Source: Bacillales bacterium (GTDB taxonomy: Bacteria; Bacillota; Bacilli; Bacillales; DASSOY01). From it: a stretch of DNA of 52,850 nucleotides. The notes beneath the pieces were generated by a model that was not told where the DNA came from, did no database searches, and saw only the letters and a list, made by a program, of their open reading frames with translations. The DNA is taken from NCBI GenBank assembly GCA_035700025.1, contig DASSOY010000075.1:1-52850 (forward strand), in the 5' to 3' direction. Below are positions 1 through 8,357 of the stretch, in pieces. The translations under genes and the position numbers were made by a program. Within the stretch, counting starts at the first letter, position 1, and each line of letters begins with the position of its first letter.

Positions 1-215
1 GTTTTACCGCCGGTGACGAGCGTTGCTTGCGGATTCCCGCCCATTTCCTCAATCATTTCGCGAATCATTTGCACAGGCGGCTGATCCTTGCCGGCTAAAG
101 CCGAACCGTACCAGTCGAGAATGCAAAGTTTTGTGAAAGCGACCACTTCCCCCGGCAACCGTTCGTACTCCATTTCAACGATATACTGCGCTAACGCTTC
201 ACTTAACAAAGCCAT
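1..215 (-). CDS. MmgE/PrpD family protein, N-terminal fragment
   Basis: This is the first 71 codons of a gene that runs off the left edge. The translation starts MALLSEALAQYIVEMEYE and contains LDWYGSALAGK, which resembles the N-terminal helices of the MmgE/PrpD family (2-methylcitrate dehydratase, cis-aconitate decarboxylase and relatives). The ATG at 215 follows a GAGGGGG run very closely. It lies 10 bp downstream of the acyl-CoA dehydrogenase gene and is probably the last visible cistron of the CoA-transferase/MaoC/acyl-CoA dehydrogenase operon. It is a different gene from the complete PrpD homologue at 6089-7450. The substrate cannot be read from this fragment. Confidence 0.8.
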   Translation of the reverse strand, partial: MALLSEALAQYIVEMEYERLPGEVVAFTKLCILDWYGSALAGKDQPPVQMIREMIEEMGGNPQATLVTGGK

Positions 216-225
216 TCCCCCTCAA

Positions 226-1380
226 TTAAAATGACCGCGGCATGCCGAGAATGTGCTGTCCGACATAGCTCAGCACAAGGTTGTTCGTAATCGGAGCAAC
301 GATGTACAGGCGCGCTTCCTTGAACTTCCGTTCAATGTTGTATTCGGTTGCAAAGCCATACCCGCCATACGTCGTCATCGCAGCGTTCGCTGCTTTCCAC
401 GCCGCTTCCGATGTTAAATATTTCGCCATGTTCGCTTCCGCCCCGCAGTTTTCCCCGGCATCAAACATTTCCGCCGCTTGATCCCTCATTAACGCAGCGG
501 CTTGTATGTCCATGTACGCTTCAGCAATCGGGAATTGCACACCTTGATTTTGCGCGATCGGGCGATTGAATACGACCCGCTCGCTGCCGTAATTGACGGC
601 TTTATCAATGAAATAATGGCCGTCCCCGACACTTTCTGAAGCGATCAAAATCCGTTCAGCATTCATGCCGCCGAGCACGTATTTAAAGCCTTTGCCTTCT
701 TCGCCGATTAAATTTTCAACCGGAATCTCCGCGTTTTCGAAAAACACTTCCGTCGTGGCATGATTGATCATCGTGTTGATCGGCCGAATTTCAATGTTTG
801 CTGCCTGCTCTTTCATATCAAGCACAAACAAGCTTAAGCCGTCCGTCTTTTTCTTCACTTCATCCTTCGGTGTCGTTCTCGCCAACAACAGCATCAAATC
901 CGAATGCTCTGCGCGCGACGTCCAAATTTTTTGACCGTTGACGATGTAACGGTCTCCTTTCCGTTCAGCGGTCGTCGTAATACTCGTCGTATCACTTCCG
1001 GCCGTCGGTTCGGTGATCCCGAACGCTTGCAACCGCTTTTCCCCAGAGGCAATCCCCGGCAGCCAGCGCTGTTTTTGCTCCTCACTGCCGTGACGCAAAA
1101 TCGCACCCATCGTATACATTTGCGCGTGCCCGGCGCCGGCGTTCCCGCCTGAGCGGTTGATTTCTTCCAAAATAATGCCGGCTTCTGTAATCCCAAGTCC
1201 AGCCCCGCCGTACGCTTCCGGAATTAACACCGAAAGCCAGCCTTCATCGGTTAAAGCTTGAATGAATGCTTCCGGGTAAGCTTTCTTTTCATCGAGCTCG
1301 CTCCAGTACGACTCAGGAAATTTGGCACACAAGGAGCGAATGCTTTTTCTGATCAAATCGTGCTCTTCTACATTGGCCAT
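226..1380 (-). CDS. Acyl-CoA dehydrogenase family protein
   Basis: A 384-residue FAD flavoprotein of the usual family length, expected to oxidise an acyl-CoA at the alpha-beta bond. The signature GITEPTAGSD lies near residue 120 and the C-terminal GGYGFATEYNIERKFKEAR near residue 340. At the position where medium-chain enzymes carry the catalytic Glu (YEGT) this protein reads IVAPIT. A Glu is present in GMNAER near residue 240, the isovaleryl-CoA-dehydrogenase-type position, so the base may come from there (inference). It lies between the MaoC hydratase and a MmgE/PrpD gene, the company kept by the acyl-CoA dehydrogenase of the Pseudomonas itaconate locus. The substrate is not established. 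Confidence 0.92.
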   Translation of the reverse strand: MANVEEHDLIRKSIRSLCAKFPESYWSELDEKKAYPEAFIQALTDEGWLSVLIPEAYGGAGLGITEAGIILEEINRSGGNAGAGHAQMYTMGAILRHGSEEQKQRWLPGIASGEKRLQAFGITEPTAGSDTTSITTTAERKGDRYIVNGQKIWTSRAEHSDLMLLLARTTPKDEVKKKTDGLSLFVLDMKEQAANIEIRPINTMINHATTEVFFENAEIPVENLIGEEGKGFKYVLGGMNAERILIASESVGDGHYFIDKAVNYGSERVVFNRPIAQNQGVQFPIAEAYMDIQAAALMRDQAAEMFDAGENCGAEANMAKYLTSEAAWKAANAAMTTYGGYGFATEYNIERKFKEARLYIVAPITNNLVLSYVGQHILGMPRSF

Positions 1381-1406
1381 CTTTTACCCCTCCGAGCTTA
1401 AGAATC

Positions 1407-1931
1407 TCAATCGTCTTTTTGACTTTCTAACACTTGATCCAGCAAGTCCGTCGAGTAATCCGGTGCATGCTCGCGTTTGTAAACCATAAATGTCCGCTTG
1501 TAAGAAATGACGACTTTGCCCTCTTGGTTATAGCCGAACGTTTTCGCCTTCACAATCCCGACGTTTGGGCGTGATTTCGATTCCCGTTTTTCCAAGATTT
1601 CCGAATATGCGTAGATCGTATCCCCTTCAAATACCGGGTTCGGCAGCCGAATTTCGTCCCAGCCGAGGTTGGCCATCACATTTTGTGAAAGATCCGTCAC
1701 CGACTGCCCGGTTACGAGCGCAAGCGTGAAGGTTGAATCGACCAACGGCTTGCCAAACTCCGTATTGGCTGAATAAACTTCATCGAAATGAATCGGATTC
1801 GTGTTTTGCGTAAGCAATGTGAACCAAATGTTATCCGTTTGTGTCACCGTTCTTCCAAGCGGATGCGGGTAAATATCCCCCACCTCAAAATCCTCGAAAA
1901 ACCTGCCGTTCCATCCTTTTTTCACAGCCAC
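1407..1931 (-). CDS. MaoC-like hydratase (itaconyl-/mesaconyl-CoA hydratase type)
   Basis: A 174-residue hot-dog-fold enoyl-CoA hydratase 2 family protein. The open frame continues up to 1997, but a GTG at 1931 is preceded by GGGGGAAG at good spacing and gives a start VAVKKGWNGRFFEDFEVGD, so this start is preferred; it also avoids overlap with the upstream CoA-transferase. The hydratase-2 motif appears as QNTNPIHFDEVY, with Asn where classical R-hydratases have the catalytic Asp. Together with the adjacent class III CoA-transferase and the CitE-like lyase at 7476-8321, the likely role is hydration of a branched C5-dicarboxylyl-CoA to citramalyl-CoA. That role is inferred from gene company. 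Confidence 0.88.
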   Translation of the reverse strand: MAVKKGWNGRFFEDFEVGDIYPHPLGRTVTQTDNIWFTLLTQNTNPIHFDEVYSANTEFGKPLVDSTFTLALVTGQSVTDLSQNVMANLGWDEIRLPNPVFEGDTIYAYSEILEKRESKSRPNVGIVKAKTFGYNQEGKVVISYKRTFMVYKREHAPDYSTDLLDQVLESQKDD

Positions 1932-1956
1932 TGTTCTTCCCCCGTTCCATAAGAAA

Positions 1957-3135
1957 TTAAATGACTCCTTGATCGCGCAAACGGTTGACGTCAGCATCCG
2001 TAAACCCGAGTTCGTGTAAAATTTTCTCCGTATGTTCCCCGAGGTCCGGAATATCGCCCATCACGACGTCAATGCCTTCCGCCGTTACCGGCGGCCGCAG
2101 GGCGCGAATCGGCCCTTTCGGAGACCCGACTTCTACCCAGCGGTTTCGAGCTTTTAATTGCGGATGCTCGAAGAAATCTTTCATCGTATTCATGCGCGCA
2201 TTGGCGATTTGCGCTTGCTCGAGACGTTCAATAATCTCGTCTGCGCGCTGATTCCTAAACTCGTTTTCTATGATTGCCTTCAGCACCTTTCGATTTTCTG
2301 AACGGTTGGCATTGCTTACAAAGCGCGGATCTTCCTTTAGTTGCGGTTGTTCAAGCACCGTCTCGCAAAAGCGAACCCATTCGCGCTCATTTTGCAGACC
2401 GATAAACACCGTTTTTCCGTCCCCGCACTGGAACGGTCCGTACGGATATATTGTCGAATGACTGGCGCCTGTTCTTTTCGGTTCCTGTCCGCCGTAAGCT
2501 GCATAATAAGCCGGATAACCCATCCACTCTCCCAGCGCCTCCAGCATCGAAACTTCAAGCACCGTCCCTTTCCCTGTCCGCATCCTCGTAAATAACGCGG
2601 TTAAAATGCCGCTGTACATGTACATGCCTGCCGCAATATCCGCGGCCGAAATCCCTGCTTTCGAAGGTTCTTCTTCCGTACCTGTTACCGAAACAAGTCC
2701 CGCTTCACATTGGACGAGCAAATCGTAGGCTTTTTTATCTCGATACGGGCCTGTTGAACCGTAACCCGACAAATTACAAATAATGAGCTGCGGATATTTT
2801 CCCTTCAGCCTTTCACTGTCGTAGCCCATTCTTTCGATGGCACCGGGAGCCAAATTTTGCACGAACACGTCCGCTTCGCTAAGCAATTGATCAAGAATTT
2901 GTTTGGAAGCCTCAGATTTTAAATTTAAAGCGAGCGATTCCTTCGAACGATTACACCAAACAAAATGGCTGGACATGCCATTCACCGTTGTGTCGTAATG
3001 ACGGGCAAAATCCCCGGTGCCTACCCTTTCAATTTTTATCACGCGAGCCCCTAAATCGGCCAATTGCCGCGTCGCAAACGGAACGGCCACCGCTTGCTCA
3101 ATCGAAACCACTGTGATTCCTTCCAAAGGCAGCAT
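1957..3135 (-). CDS. Class III (CaiB/BaiF) CoA-transferase, itaconate/mesaconate type
   Basis: A 392-residue family III CoA-transferase. The ATG at 3135 is chosen over an in-frame TTG at 3141 because AAGGAGG lies six bases upstream of it. The N-terminus MLPLEGITVVSIEQAVA, the NRSKESLALNL stretch and KKAYDLLVQ, which holds the expected aspartyl nucleophile, fit the family. The overall pattern resembles mesaconyl-CoA C1-C4 transferase and the itaconate CoA-transferase of Pseudomonas more than formyl-CoA transferase. It is the first gene of an operon with MaoC, acyl-CoA dehydrogenase and MmgE/PrpD. An operator-like palindrome lies at 3170-3186 upstream. The second family III enzyme at 39193-40383 is clearly divergent. 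Confidence 0.9.
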   Translation of the reverse strand: MLPLEGITVVSIEQAVAVPFATRQLADLGARVIKIERVGTGDFARHYDTTVNGMSSHFVWCNRSKESLALNLKSEASKQILDQLLSEADVFVQNLAPGAIERMGYDSERLKGKYPQLIICNLSGYGSTGPYRDKKAYDLLVQCEAGLVSVTGTEEEPSKAGISAADIAAGMYMYSGILTALFTRMRTGKGTVLEVSMLEALGEWMGYPAYYAAYGGQEPKRTGASHSTIYPYGPFQCGDGKTVFIGLQNEREWVRFCETVLEQPQLKEDPRFVSNANRSENRKVLKAIIENEFRNQRADEIIERLEQAQIANARMNTMKDFFEHPQLKARNRWVEVGSPKGPIRALRPPVTAEGIDVVMGDIPDLGEHTEKILHELGFTDADVNRLRDQGVI

Positions 3136-3169
3136 GTGCAACCTCCTTTCTTGATCAAGATTTTATTTT

Positions 3170-3186
3170 TAGGATACTGGATCCAA
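3170..3186. promoter_or_regulatory. Operator-like inverted repeat upstream of the CoA-transferase operon
   Basis: TAGGATACTGGATCCAA forms arms around a 5-bp centre. Read on the minus strand it is TTGGATCCAGTATCCTA, matching the TTGKATCCA core found at 10200-10224, 10353-10375, 17777-17795 and 31024-31040. A possible minus-strand -10 box (TATAGA) lies just upstream at about 3196-3201, so a bound repressor would sit near the transcription start. No regulator has been tied to it. Confidence 0.5.
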
Positions 3187-3209
3187 AATGAAATGTCTAT
3201 AATTTTTTC

Positions 3210-3368
3210 TTACATCCACCGTTCACCGAGTACGGTATTTCGCAAGATTTCGCAATTTTGATTGTCGCCAAAGTGAACAACTACATTCATACTTTGAACC
3301 GTGGTGTTTTCGGCCGTTCCTATTGCGAGTATTATGGTTCCGAGGTTATATTCTTCAAAGCGGATCAT
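3210..3368 (-). CDS. Small hypothetical ORF (52 aa), doubtful
   Basis: This frame, beginning MIRFEEYNLGTIILAIGTAE, fills much of the 281-bp gap between the tartrate dehydratase gene and the CoA-transferase gene. Its composition looks protein-like and there is no alternative explanation for the interval. No Shine-Dalgarno site precedes the ATG and I recognise no domain. It could be a gene remnant or chance. Apart from the operator and -10 candidate nearer 3170-3200, I see nothing else in the gap. Confidence 0.18.
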   Translation of the reverse strand: MIRFEEYNLGTIILAIGTAENTTVQSMNVVVHFGDNQNCEILRNTVLGERWM

Positions 3369-3416
3369 GGCTGTTATTAATCACGTTCTATAATGGTTTC
3401 TCTCTTGTTCACACTT

Positions 3417-4580
3417 TTATATAGCCAGCGAATGAAGCAGTTCAGCCAAATTCGCTTTTGCCTCAAATCCTACACCAGGAACATCAGGAAGGCGCACATA
3501 GCCGTTTTCAACTGGATAGTCATCAGCAAACCCGCCAAACGGTTGGAAAACACCCGGGTACGATTCATTGCCGCCAAGACCGAGTCCTGCCGCAATATTC
3601 AATGAAAGTTGATGCCCGCCGTGCGGAATGCAGCGCCGCGGTGACCAATCATGTTCTCTCAACATGTCCAAAATTCTCATGTATTCGACGAGCCCATAGC
3701 TTAACGCGCAGTCAAATTGCAAGTAATCGCGATCTCTGCGCATGCCGCCGTAACGAATCAAATTTCGTGCGTCCTGCATCGAAAATAAATTCTCACCAGT
3801 TGCCATCGGGTTTTTATAATGATTGGCCAGCTCTGCCTGCAACGCATAATCCAACGGATCACCTGCTTCTTCGTACCAGAATAAATGGTAAGGTTCGAGC
3901 TTGCGGGCGTATTCAACGGCTTCAGCTAGTTCAAACCGGCCGTTAACGTCAACCGCCAATTTTCGGCCGTCTCCGACAACTTCCAACACGGCTTCAATAC
4001 GTCGCAAATCCTCTTCCAGTCCGTTGCCGATTTTCATCTTTACAACGGAATAACCCATGTCAAGGTAGCCGCGCATTTCATCTTGAAGTTCTCGCAACCC
4101 TTTTCCTGGCTCGTAGTATCCGCCGGCAGCATATACGAATACTTTCTCATCAGCCTTTCCGTCTCCATACCGCTCGGCGAGCAGTTGGTACAACGGTTGA
4201 TTTTCAATTTTTGCGACGGCATCCCAAACAGCCATGTCTAAGGTACCGACGGCTACGGACCTTTCCCCGTGACCGCCGGGCTTTTCCCCGGTCATCAACA
4301 CATCCCATATGCGATGCGGATCGAAATTCGTCCCTTCTTCATTCAATAGATCCTTTTCATCGGCTTCAAGCAGCCGCGGAATAAAGCGCTCATGCAGCAA
4401 CCCGCTCGGCGCATACCGTCCGTTCGAATGGAACCCATAGCCAATCACTCGCTTTCCGTCGCGAATCACATCCGTAACGATAGCAACGACAGACGCCGTC
4501 ATTTTGCTGAAATTGATATACGCATTACTAATGCTCGATTGAATCGGCACGGCCCGTTCTATAATTTCAACGATTTTCAT
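3417..4580 (-). CDS. tarD: D(-)-tartrate dehydratase (enolase superfamily)
   Basis: A 387-residue enolase-superfamily dehydratase that should convert D-tartrate to oxaloacetate. The sequence recalls the characterised Bradyrhizobium D-tartrate dehydratase nearly end to end (for example GYGFHSNGRYAP and MTGEKPGGHGERSVAVGTLDMAVWD in separate stretches). The catalytic set is in place: the KMK motif at residues 181-183, metal ligands D211, E237 and E263, and the general acid/base His in RCIPHGGHQ at residue 320. The ATG at 4580 (MKIVEIIERAVPI) has GGGGAGGA upstream; an open frame 12 codons longer is not needed. It follows the DASS carrier, which may import tartrate. High confidence in the family, good in the substrate. 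Confidence 0.88.
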   Translation of the reverse strand: MKIVEIIERAVPIQSSISNAYINFSKMTASVVAIVTDVIRDGKRVIGYGFHSNGRYAPSGLLHERFIPRLLEADEKDLLNEEGTNFDPHRIWDVLMTGEKPGGHGERSVAVGTLDMAVWDAVAKIENQPLYQLLAERYGDGKADEKVFVYAAGGYYEPGKGLRELQDEMRGYLDMGYSVVKMKIGNGLEEDLRRIEAVLEVVGDGRKLAVDVNGRFELAEAVEYARKLEPYHLFWYEEAGDPLDYALQAELANHYKNPMATGENLFSMQDARNLIRYGGMRRDRDYLQFDCALSYGLVEYMRILDMLREHDWSPRRCIPHGGHQLSLNIAAGLGLGGNESYPGVFQPFGGFADDYPVENGYVRLPDVPGVGFEAKANLAELLHSLAI

Positions 4581-4656
4581 TTGCTCTTTTCCTCCCCGAA
4601 AAGACAAGCTATCCATTTTTCTCTCGCCTGGACTTTCTCACTAAGCTGTCTTTGTT

Positions 4657-6102
4657 CTAAATCAATCCGAGCCAGTTCCACCAGGTGAGCGCCACGATGA
4701 CAATAGCAACCGCCATCATCAGCGTCGCATAAAGGCCGGGTATGAAAAAATCTTTCTGGGTCACTTGTCCCGTATCGAAAACAATGACGTTCGGCATCGT
4801 TTCAACCGCCAGGATGTAACCGTGAAGGCATGTAATCGCCGCGGTAATGCAAAGAAAGAGCGGATCGACCCCGGCTTCTGCAGCTAGTCCAATGTAAATC
4901 GGAATTAACGCAACAACGGCAGTGGCCACGTTCGCGACAAACAAATGGACAATTTGCGTTACGATGACAATAAACGGAACGGCTAACATCGGATGCTGAA
5001 GCAGCGACAAAACCCAAGGAACAGCGATCCATTCCCCGATTTCTCGCGCAGCCCCTGATTCCGTCAACGCATAGCCCATCGATAACGTTGTCCCTAACAG
5101 CAGGACGGTCCCGAAATTCACTTTAAATACTTGTGAACCGTCAGAACAGCCGATGCCCGGCAAGGTCATCAAAAGCACACCGATCAATGCGGGGATGCTC
5201 GGATCCAACCCGTGGAGCGGTTCCGTCACCCAGAGCAGCACGATCAAAATGAGGATGCCGCAACACTTCTTTTCATCACGATTCAACGGTCCATAGTCTT
5301 TCAGTTTGCTTTCAATTTCCATTTTTACGTGAGGAAATTTACGTTCTTCCGCACTCAATGAAAAGCTGTTTAATAAAACGAACCATATGCCGGGAATAAG
5401 AAGCAACCAGAGCGGCAACGCATATATAAACCATTGAAAATAAGTAACCTTGACGTGAAGAATGCGATTGACGATATCGACCATTAAAATATTCCCGATC
5501 GCCGCGGTCATGACTGCTGTTCCGCTGACCGTCGAACCAAAAGCCACCGCAAGCAAAATCATTTTTCTAAGCGGACTGTTAGGTTTTGCCCCAATCGTAT
5601 CGAGCACATTTAAAGCTACCGGCAGCAGCAAGGTTGTTCGAACAGCACCCGCCGGGATAAAAAACGTTTGAATTTGCGGAATGAGCAATATGCTGGCAAG
5701 CAGTCCTTTCGCTGTACCGCCCCACTTTCCTAAAATAAGATAAGTCACCCGCCGAGCCAATCTCGTGTCATTAACGGCTCTCGCGAGCATCATGCCTCCG
5801 ATAATCAAAAACACGGCTGAAGAGGAAAAGCCGCTGTAAACGACTTCCATCGAGACGGGATGAAAGAGCAGCATCAAAACAAGCACAAATATTGAAGTCA
5901 GCCCCATCGGAATCGCTTCTGTGATCCATAAAAGAATGCCGAAAAAGACGATCGCCAACATTTCTCTCGCCGGACCGTCGAACGGGGCGGGCAATCCGAT
6001 CAGCACAGCGAAAAATGCCGCAAAAGCAAGACCCATCCCAAGTAAATTTCTTCTTGTCAGCCGTTCGAAGCTCACCGTGTGCCCTTCGTCAATCGGTTTC
6101 AT
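4657..6102 (-). CDS. DASS/SLC13 family dicarboxylate carrier
   Basis: A 481-residue membrane protein of the divalent anion:Na+ symporter family, with many hydrophobic segments and the conserved ITEAIPM, GGMMLARAV and GTTLSMGYALTESGAA regions. It probably imports a C4 dicarboxylate in symport with sodium. Its position immediately before the D-tartrate dehydratase gene suggests tartrate or a related diacid (inference). It overlaps the end of the PrpD homologue by 14 bases. The first ATG at 6102 has no well-spaced Shine-Dalgarno site; a GTG nine codons in, at 6075, has GAAGGG at better spacing and may be the true start. It is a close paralogue of the carrier at 16240-17715. Confidence 0.9.
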   Translation of the reverse strand: MKPIDEGHTVSFERLTRRNLLGMGLAFAAFFAVLIGLPAPFDGPAREMLAIVFFGILLWITEAIPMGLTSIFVLVLMLLFHPVSMEVVYSGFSSSAVFLIIGGMMLARAVNDTRLARRVTYLILGKWGGTAKGLLASILLIPQIQTFFIPAGAVRTTLLLPVALNVLDTIGAKPNSPLRKMILLAVAFGSTVSGTAVMTAAIGNILMVDIVNRILHVKVTYFQWFIYALPLWLLLIPGIWFVLLNSFSLSAEERKFPHVKMEIESKLKDYGPLNRDEKKCCGILILIVLLWVTEPLHGLDPSIPALIGVLLMTLPGIGCSDGSQVFKVNFGTVLLLGTTLSMGYALTESGAAREIGEWIAVPWVLSLLQHPMLAVPFIVIVTQIVHLFVANVATAVVALIPIYIGLAAEAGVDPLFLCITAAITCLHGYILAVETMPNVIVFDTGQVTQKDFFIPGLYATLMMAVAIVIVALTWWNWLGLI

Positions 6103-7450
6103 CTCCCGTCATCTCATCACCAGGAACACATAATTGAAAAAACGAACTCAAGTCATGCAACGAATCAAAATCGTCAATGAGTTTGATCAGCGCAGCTTTC
6201 CGTTTCTCATCGATGATCGTTGCCGTGACATCGACGAATTTCTGTTCCAGCTGCGCGTTCGTCATCGGCGCATTCACACTCCCGATTGCATGTTCGATAA
6301 ACCTTTCATGGACGTCTCCGTTTTTCATCGTCACTTGAATGCGAACTTGGTCTTCGTGTATGGCCTCACTAATGTCTACCTCGACCTTATCTCTTAGCGT
6401 CACGATATCGCGATCTTTCACACGTTCATCGGTAAACTGCGACACGCCGGCCTTGCCGTCAAGAAATCCGCAAGCCACGCAATGATAAACACTGAACTTC
6501 CCTTCCAATCCGGTCTCGGGCTGCTTTTTTCCAGTTAATTCTTTTACAAGCGGGTGAGCCAAAAGGTGAATCGACTGGACGTCGTCAGCTTTCAGATCGT
6601 AGTTTTGCTGAAGCTGGATCGCCGCATCGATGGATGGATGCGTGACAACCCCGCTTGCAAACGGTTTGTAGCTGTTGTTTAGAATCTCCCAAGATTCTCC
6701 CCAGCCGTCCGTCAACCGCTCTAATTTCGTCTCATCGGTCAACACGGCATAATAGCCGCGCGGCGCCTCAAGCGGTTGTTTAGAGGTCGTAAATCCGGAT
6801 TCGGCGAGCAGCGCCGCCATCAGACCGTTCATCGCCGCTTTCCCTGGATGGTACGGCTTTGTCATCGTTCCAAACATTTCCCGTAATCCTGTCGGCTCCG
6901 TCGCCGCCAACCCGATCGCGTAAGTAAACCGTTCTTCATCTAATCCTTGCAGCTTCGCCACCGCCGCTGCCGCCCCGATCGTCCCGGCCGTTCCTGTGAT
7001 GTGCCAGCCGCGCCAGTAATGAGACGGATAAAGCGCTTGCGCGAGCCTCTGTTCGACCTCACAGCCGACGATAAACGCTTCCAATACGTCTTTCCCGCTT
7101 TTTTGATAGTGCTCAGCGTAAGCAAGAATTGCCGGAAACACCGGAGCCGACGGATGAAGGATCGTATCAAGGAACGTATCATCGAAGTCGAAGATATGAG
7201 AAGACATCCCGTTCAGCAGAGCCGCAAACAAAACATCCGTCCGCTCTTTTCTCCCTAACACCGTCGCCTGCTTTTCACCGTTGATGAGCGTTGCAACTTT
7301 CAACACTTTTTCCATCGACGGATGCTTCGATGCACCAATCGCTGCCCCTGCCCAATTGAGCAAACTTCTTTTCGCCTCAGCAATCGTCTCCGGCGGCAAC
7401 CTTTCCATTTTTGTCTCGATTACGTGTTTCACTAACTGTGACGTGATCAT
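6089..7450 (-). CDS. MmgE/PrpD family protein
   Basis: A full-length 453-residue MmgE/PrpD protein. Family members include 2-methylcitrate dehydratase, cis-aconitate decarboxylase and many uncharacterised hydro-lyases or isomerases. Typical features are LLNWAGAAIGASKHPS near the N-terminus, SHIFDFDDTFLDTILHPSAPVFPA around residue 95, and HITGTAGTIGAAAAVAKL around residue 155. The ATG at 7450 follows AAGGACAAAG; an upstream GTG at 7463-7465 is too close to its possible ribosome binding site. It lies between the CitE-like lyase and the DASS carrier. A PrpD homologue is also part of the Pseudomonas itaconate locus, where its reaction is not clear to me, so only the family is assigned. Confidence 0.9.
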   Translation of the reverse strand: MITSQLVKHVIETKMERLPPETIAEAKRSLLNWAGAAIGASKHPSMEKVLKVATLINGEKQATVLGRKERTDVLFAALLNGMSSHIFDFDDTFLDTILHPSAPVFPAILAYAEHYQKSGKDVLEAFIVGCEVEQRLAQALYPSHYWRGWHITGTAGTIGAAAAVAKLQGLDEERFTYAIGLAATEPTGLREMFGTMTKPYHPGKAAMNGLMAALLAESGFTTSKQPLEAPRGYYAVLTDETKLERLTDGWGESWEILNNSYKPFASGVVTHPSIDAAIQLQQNYDLKADDVQSIHLLAHPLVKELTGKKQPETGLEGKFSVYHCVACGFLDGKAGVSQFTDERVKDRDIVTLRDKVEVDISEAIHEDQVRIQVTMKNGDVHERFIEHAIGSVNAPMTNAQLEQKFVDVTATIIDEKRKAALIKLIDDFDSLHDLSSFFQLCVPGDEMTGDETD

Positions 7451-7475
7451 CTTTGTCCTTCTCACTCCTGAACGC

Positions 7476-8321
7476 TCAGCTGTCGAGCCTTTCTTTTGCT
7501 TTCTTATAAACGGGATAGTCCACGAGCCGACCGTTCACGCTGATCGAAGCGAGACCTTTCCGCTCGGCGTCCTCAAATGCTTGAACGATTTGTTCCGCCT
7601 CGCGCAATTCATTCACCCCCGGTGAAAACACCTCATGAACGGTATCCAATTGCTTTGGATGGATAATAAGCTTTCCCTTAAAACCGAGCCGCTTGGCAGC
7701 ATTCGTTTCATCGCGAAGACCTTCGTTATTTTGCAAGTTTGGGTAGACCGCATCGATGGGCGGACCGATTTCTGCGGCCCGCGAGGCAATCACGATGCTT
7801 GAACGGGCGAATAACAGTTCTTCCCCCCCTTCGGATAATTCGCATCCGACATCGAACGAAAAATCGATCGATCCGAATGCGATACGGCTGACGAGCGGAT
7901 CGGCGGACGCGATATCGTAACAAAACTGCACGCCTTTGGCGGATTCAACGAGCGGGATCACCTCGCAGTTCGCTTGTGCATCGTTTTCCGCCACTTCGCG
8001 AATGAAGTCGCACACTTGCTGAACGCCGTCTTTCCTTTCTGCTTTCGGAACGACGATGCCCTGAGCCCCGCCTTTTACGGAACTGGCGACATCTTCCCTC
8101 CAATACGGAGTGGAGACATCATTCATGCGAACGAAGATCGGTTTGCGGTCCGCAAGCACCGGCAGCAGCTCTTGAACGAGACTTCTGGCTTCCTCTTTTT
8201 CCGAATACGCGACCGCATCCTCCAAATCGAAAATCACGCAGTCTGCCGCAGTCGAAACGGCTTTCTCCATCATTTTTCTCTTTTTCGCCGGCACAAACAA
8301 ATACGATCTTGCTGGTTTCAT
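7476..8321 (-). CDS. HpcH/HpaI (CitE-like) lyase, citramalyl-CoA lyase candidate
   Basis: A 281-residue TIM-barrel lyase of the CitE/malyl-CoA lyase family. The start MKPARSYLFVPAKK, the acidic CVIFDLEDAV motif near residue 30, PIFVRMN, EVIPLVESAKGV and KLIIHPKQL are characteristic. AGGAGGAGGGAA precedes the ATG. Stand-alone CitE homologues of this size cleave 2-hydroxydiacyl-CoA thioesters such as (S)-citramalyl-CoA to acetyl-CoA and pyruvate. With the CoA-transferase and MaoC hydratase of this region it would complete an itaconate or mesaconate route. No citrate lyase alpha or gamma subunit is nearby, which argues against citrate lyase itself. Confidence 0.88.
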   Translation of the reverse strand: MKPARSYLFVPAKKRKMMEKAVSTAADCVIFDLEDAVAYSEKEEARSLVQELLPVLADRKPIFVRMNDVSTPYWREDVASSVKGGAQGIVVPKAERKDGVQQVCDFIREVAENDAQANCEVIPLVESAKGVQFCYDIASADPLVSRIAFGSIDFSFDVGCELSEGGEELLFARSSIVIASRAAEIGPPIDAVYPNLQNNEGLRDETNAAKRLGFKGKLIIHPKQLDTVHEVFSPGVNELREAEQIVQAFEDAERKGLASISVNGRLVDYPVYKKAKERLDS

Positions 8322-8357
8322 TTCCCTCCTCCTATTCGATTGCCTAATGAGGTTCCT

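Noticed and set aside
7476..8321. Citrate lyase beta subunit
   Set aside because: No alpha or gamma subunits, ligase or acyl-carrier genes are present, and stand-alone homologues of this size act on CoA thioesters.
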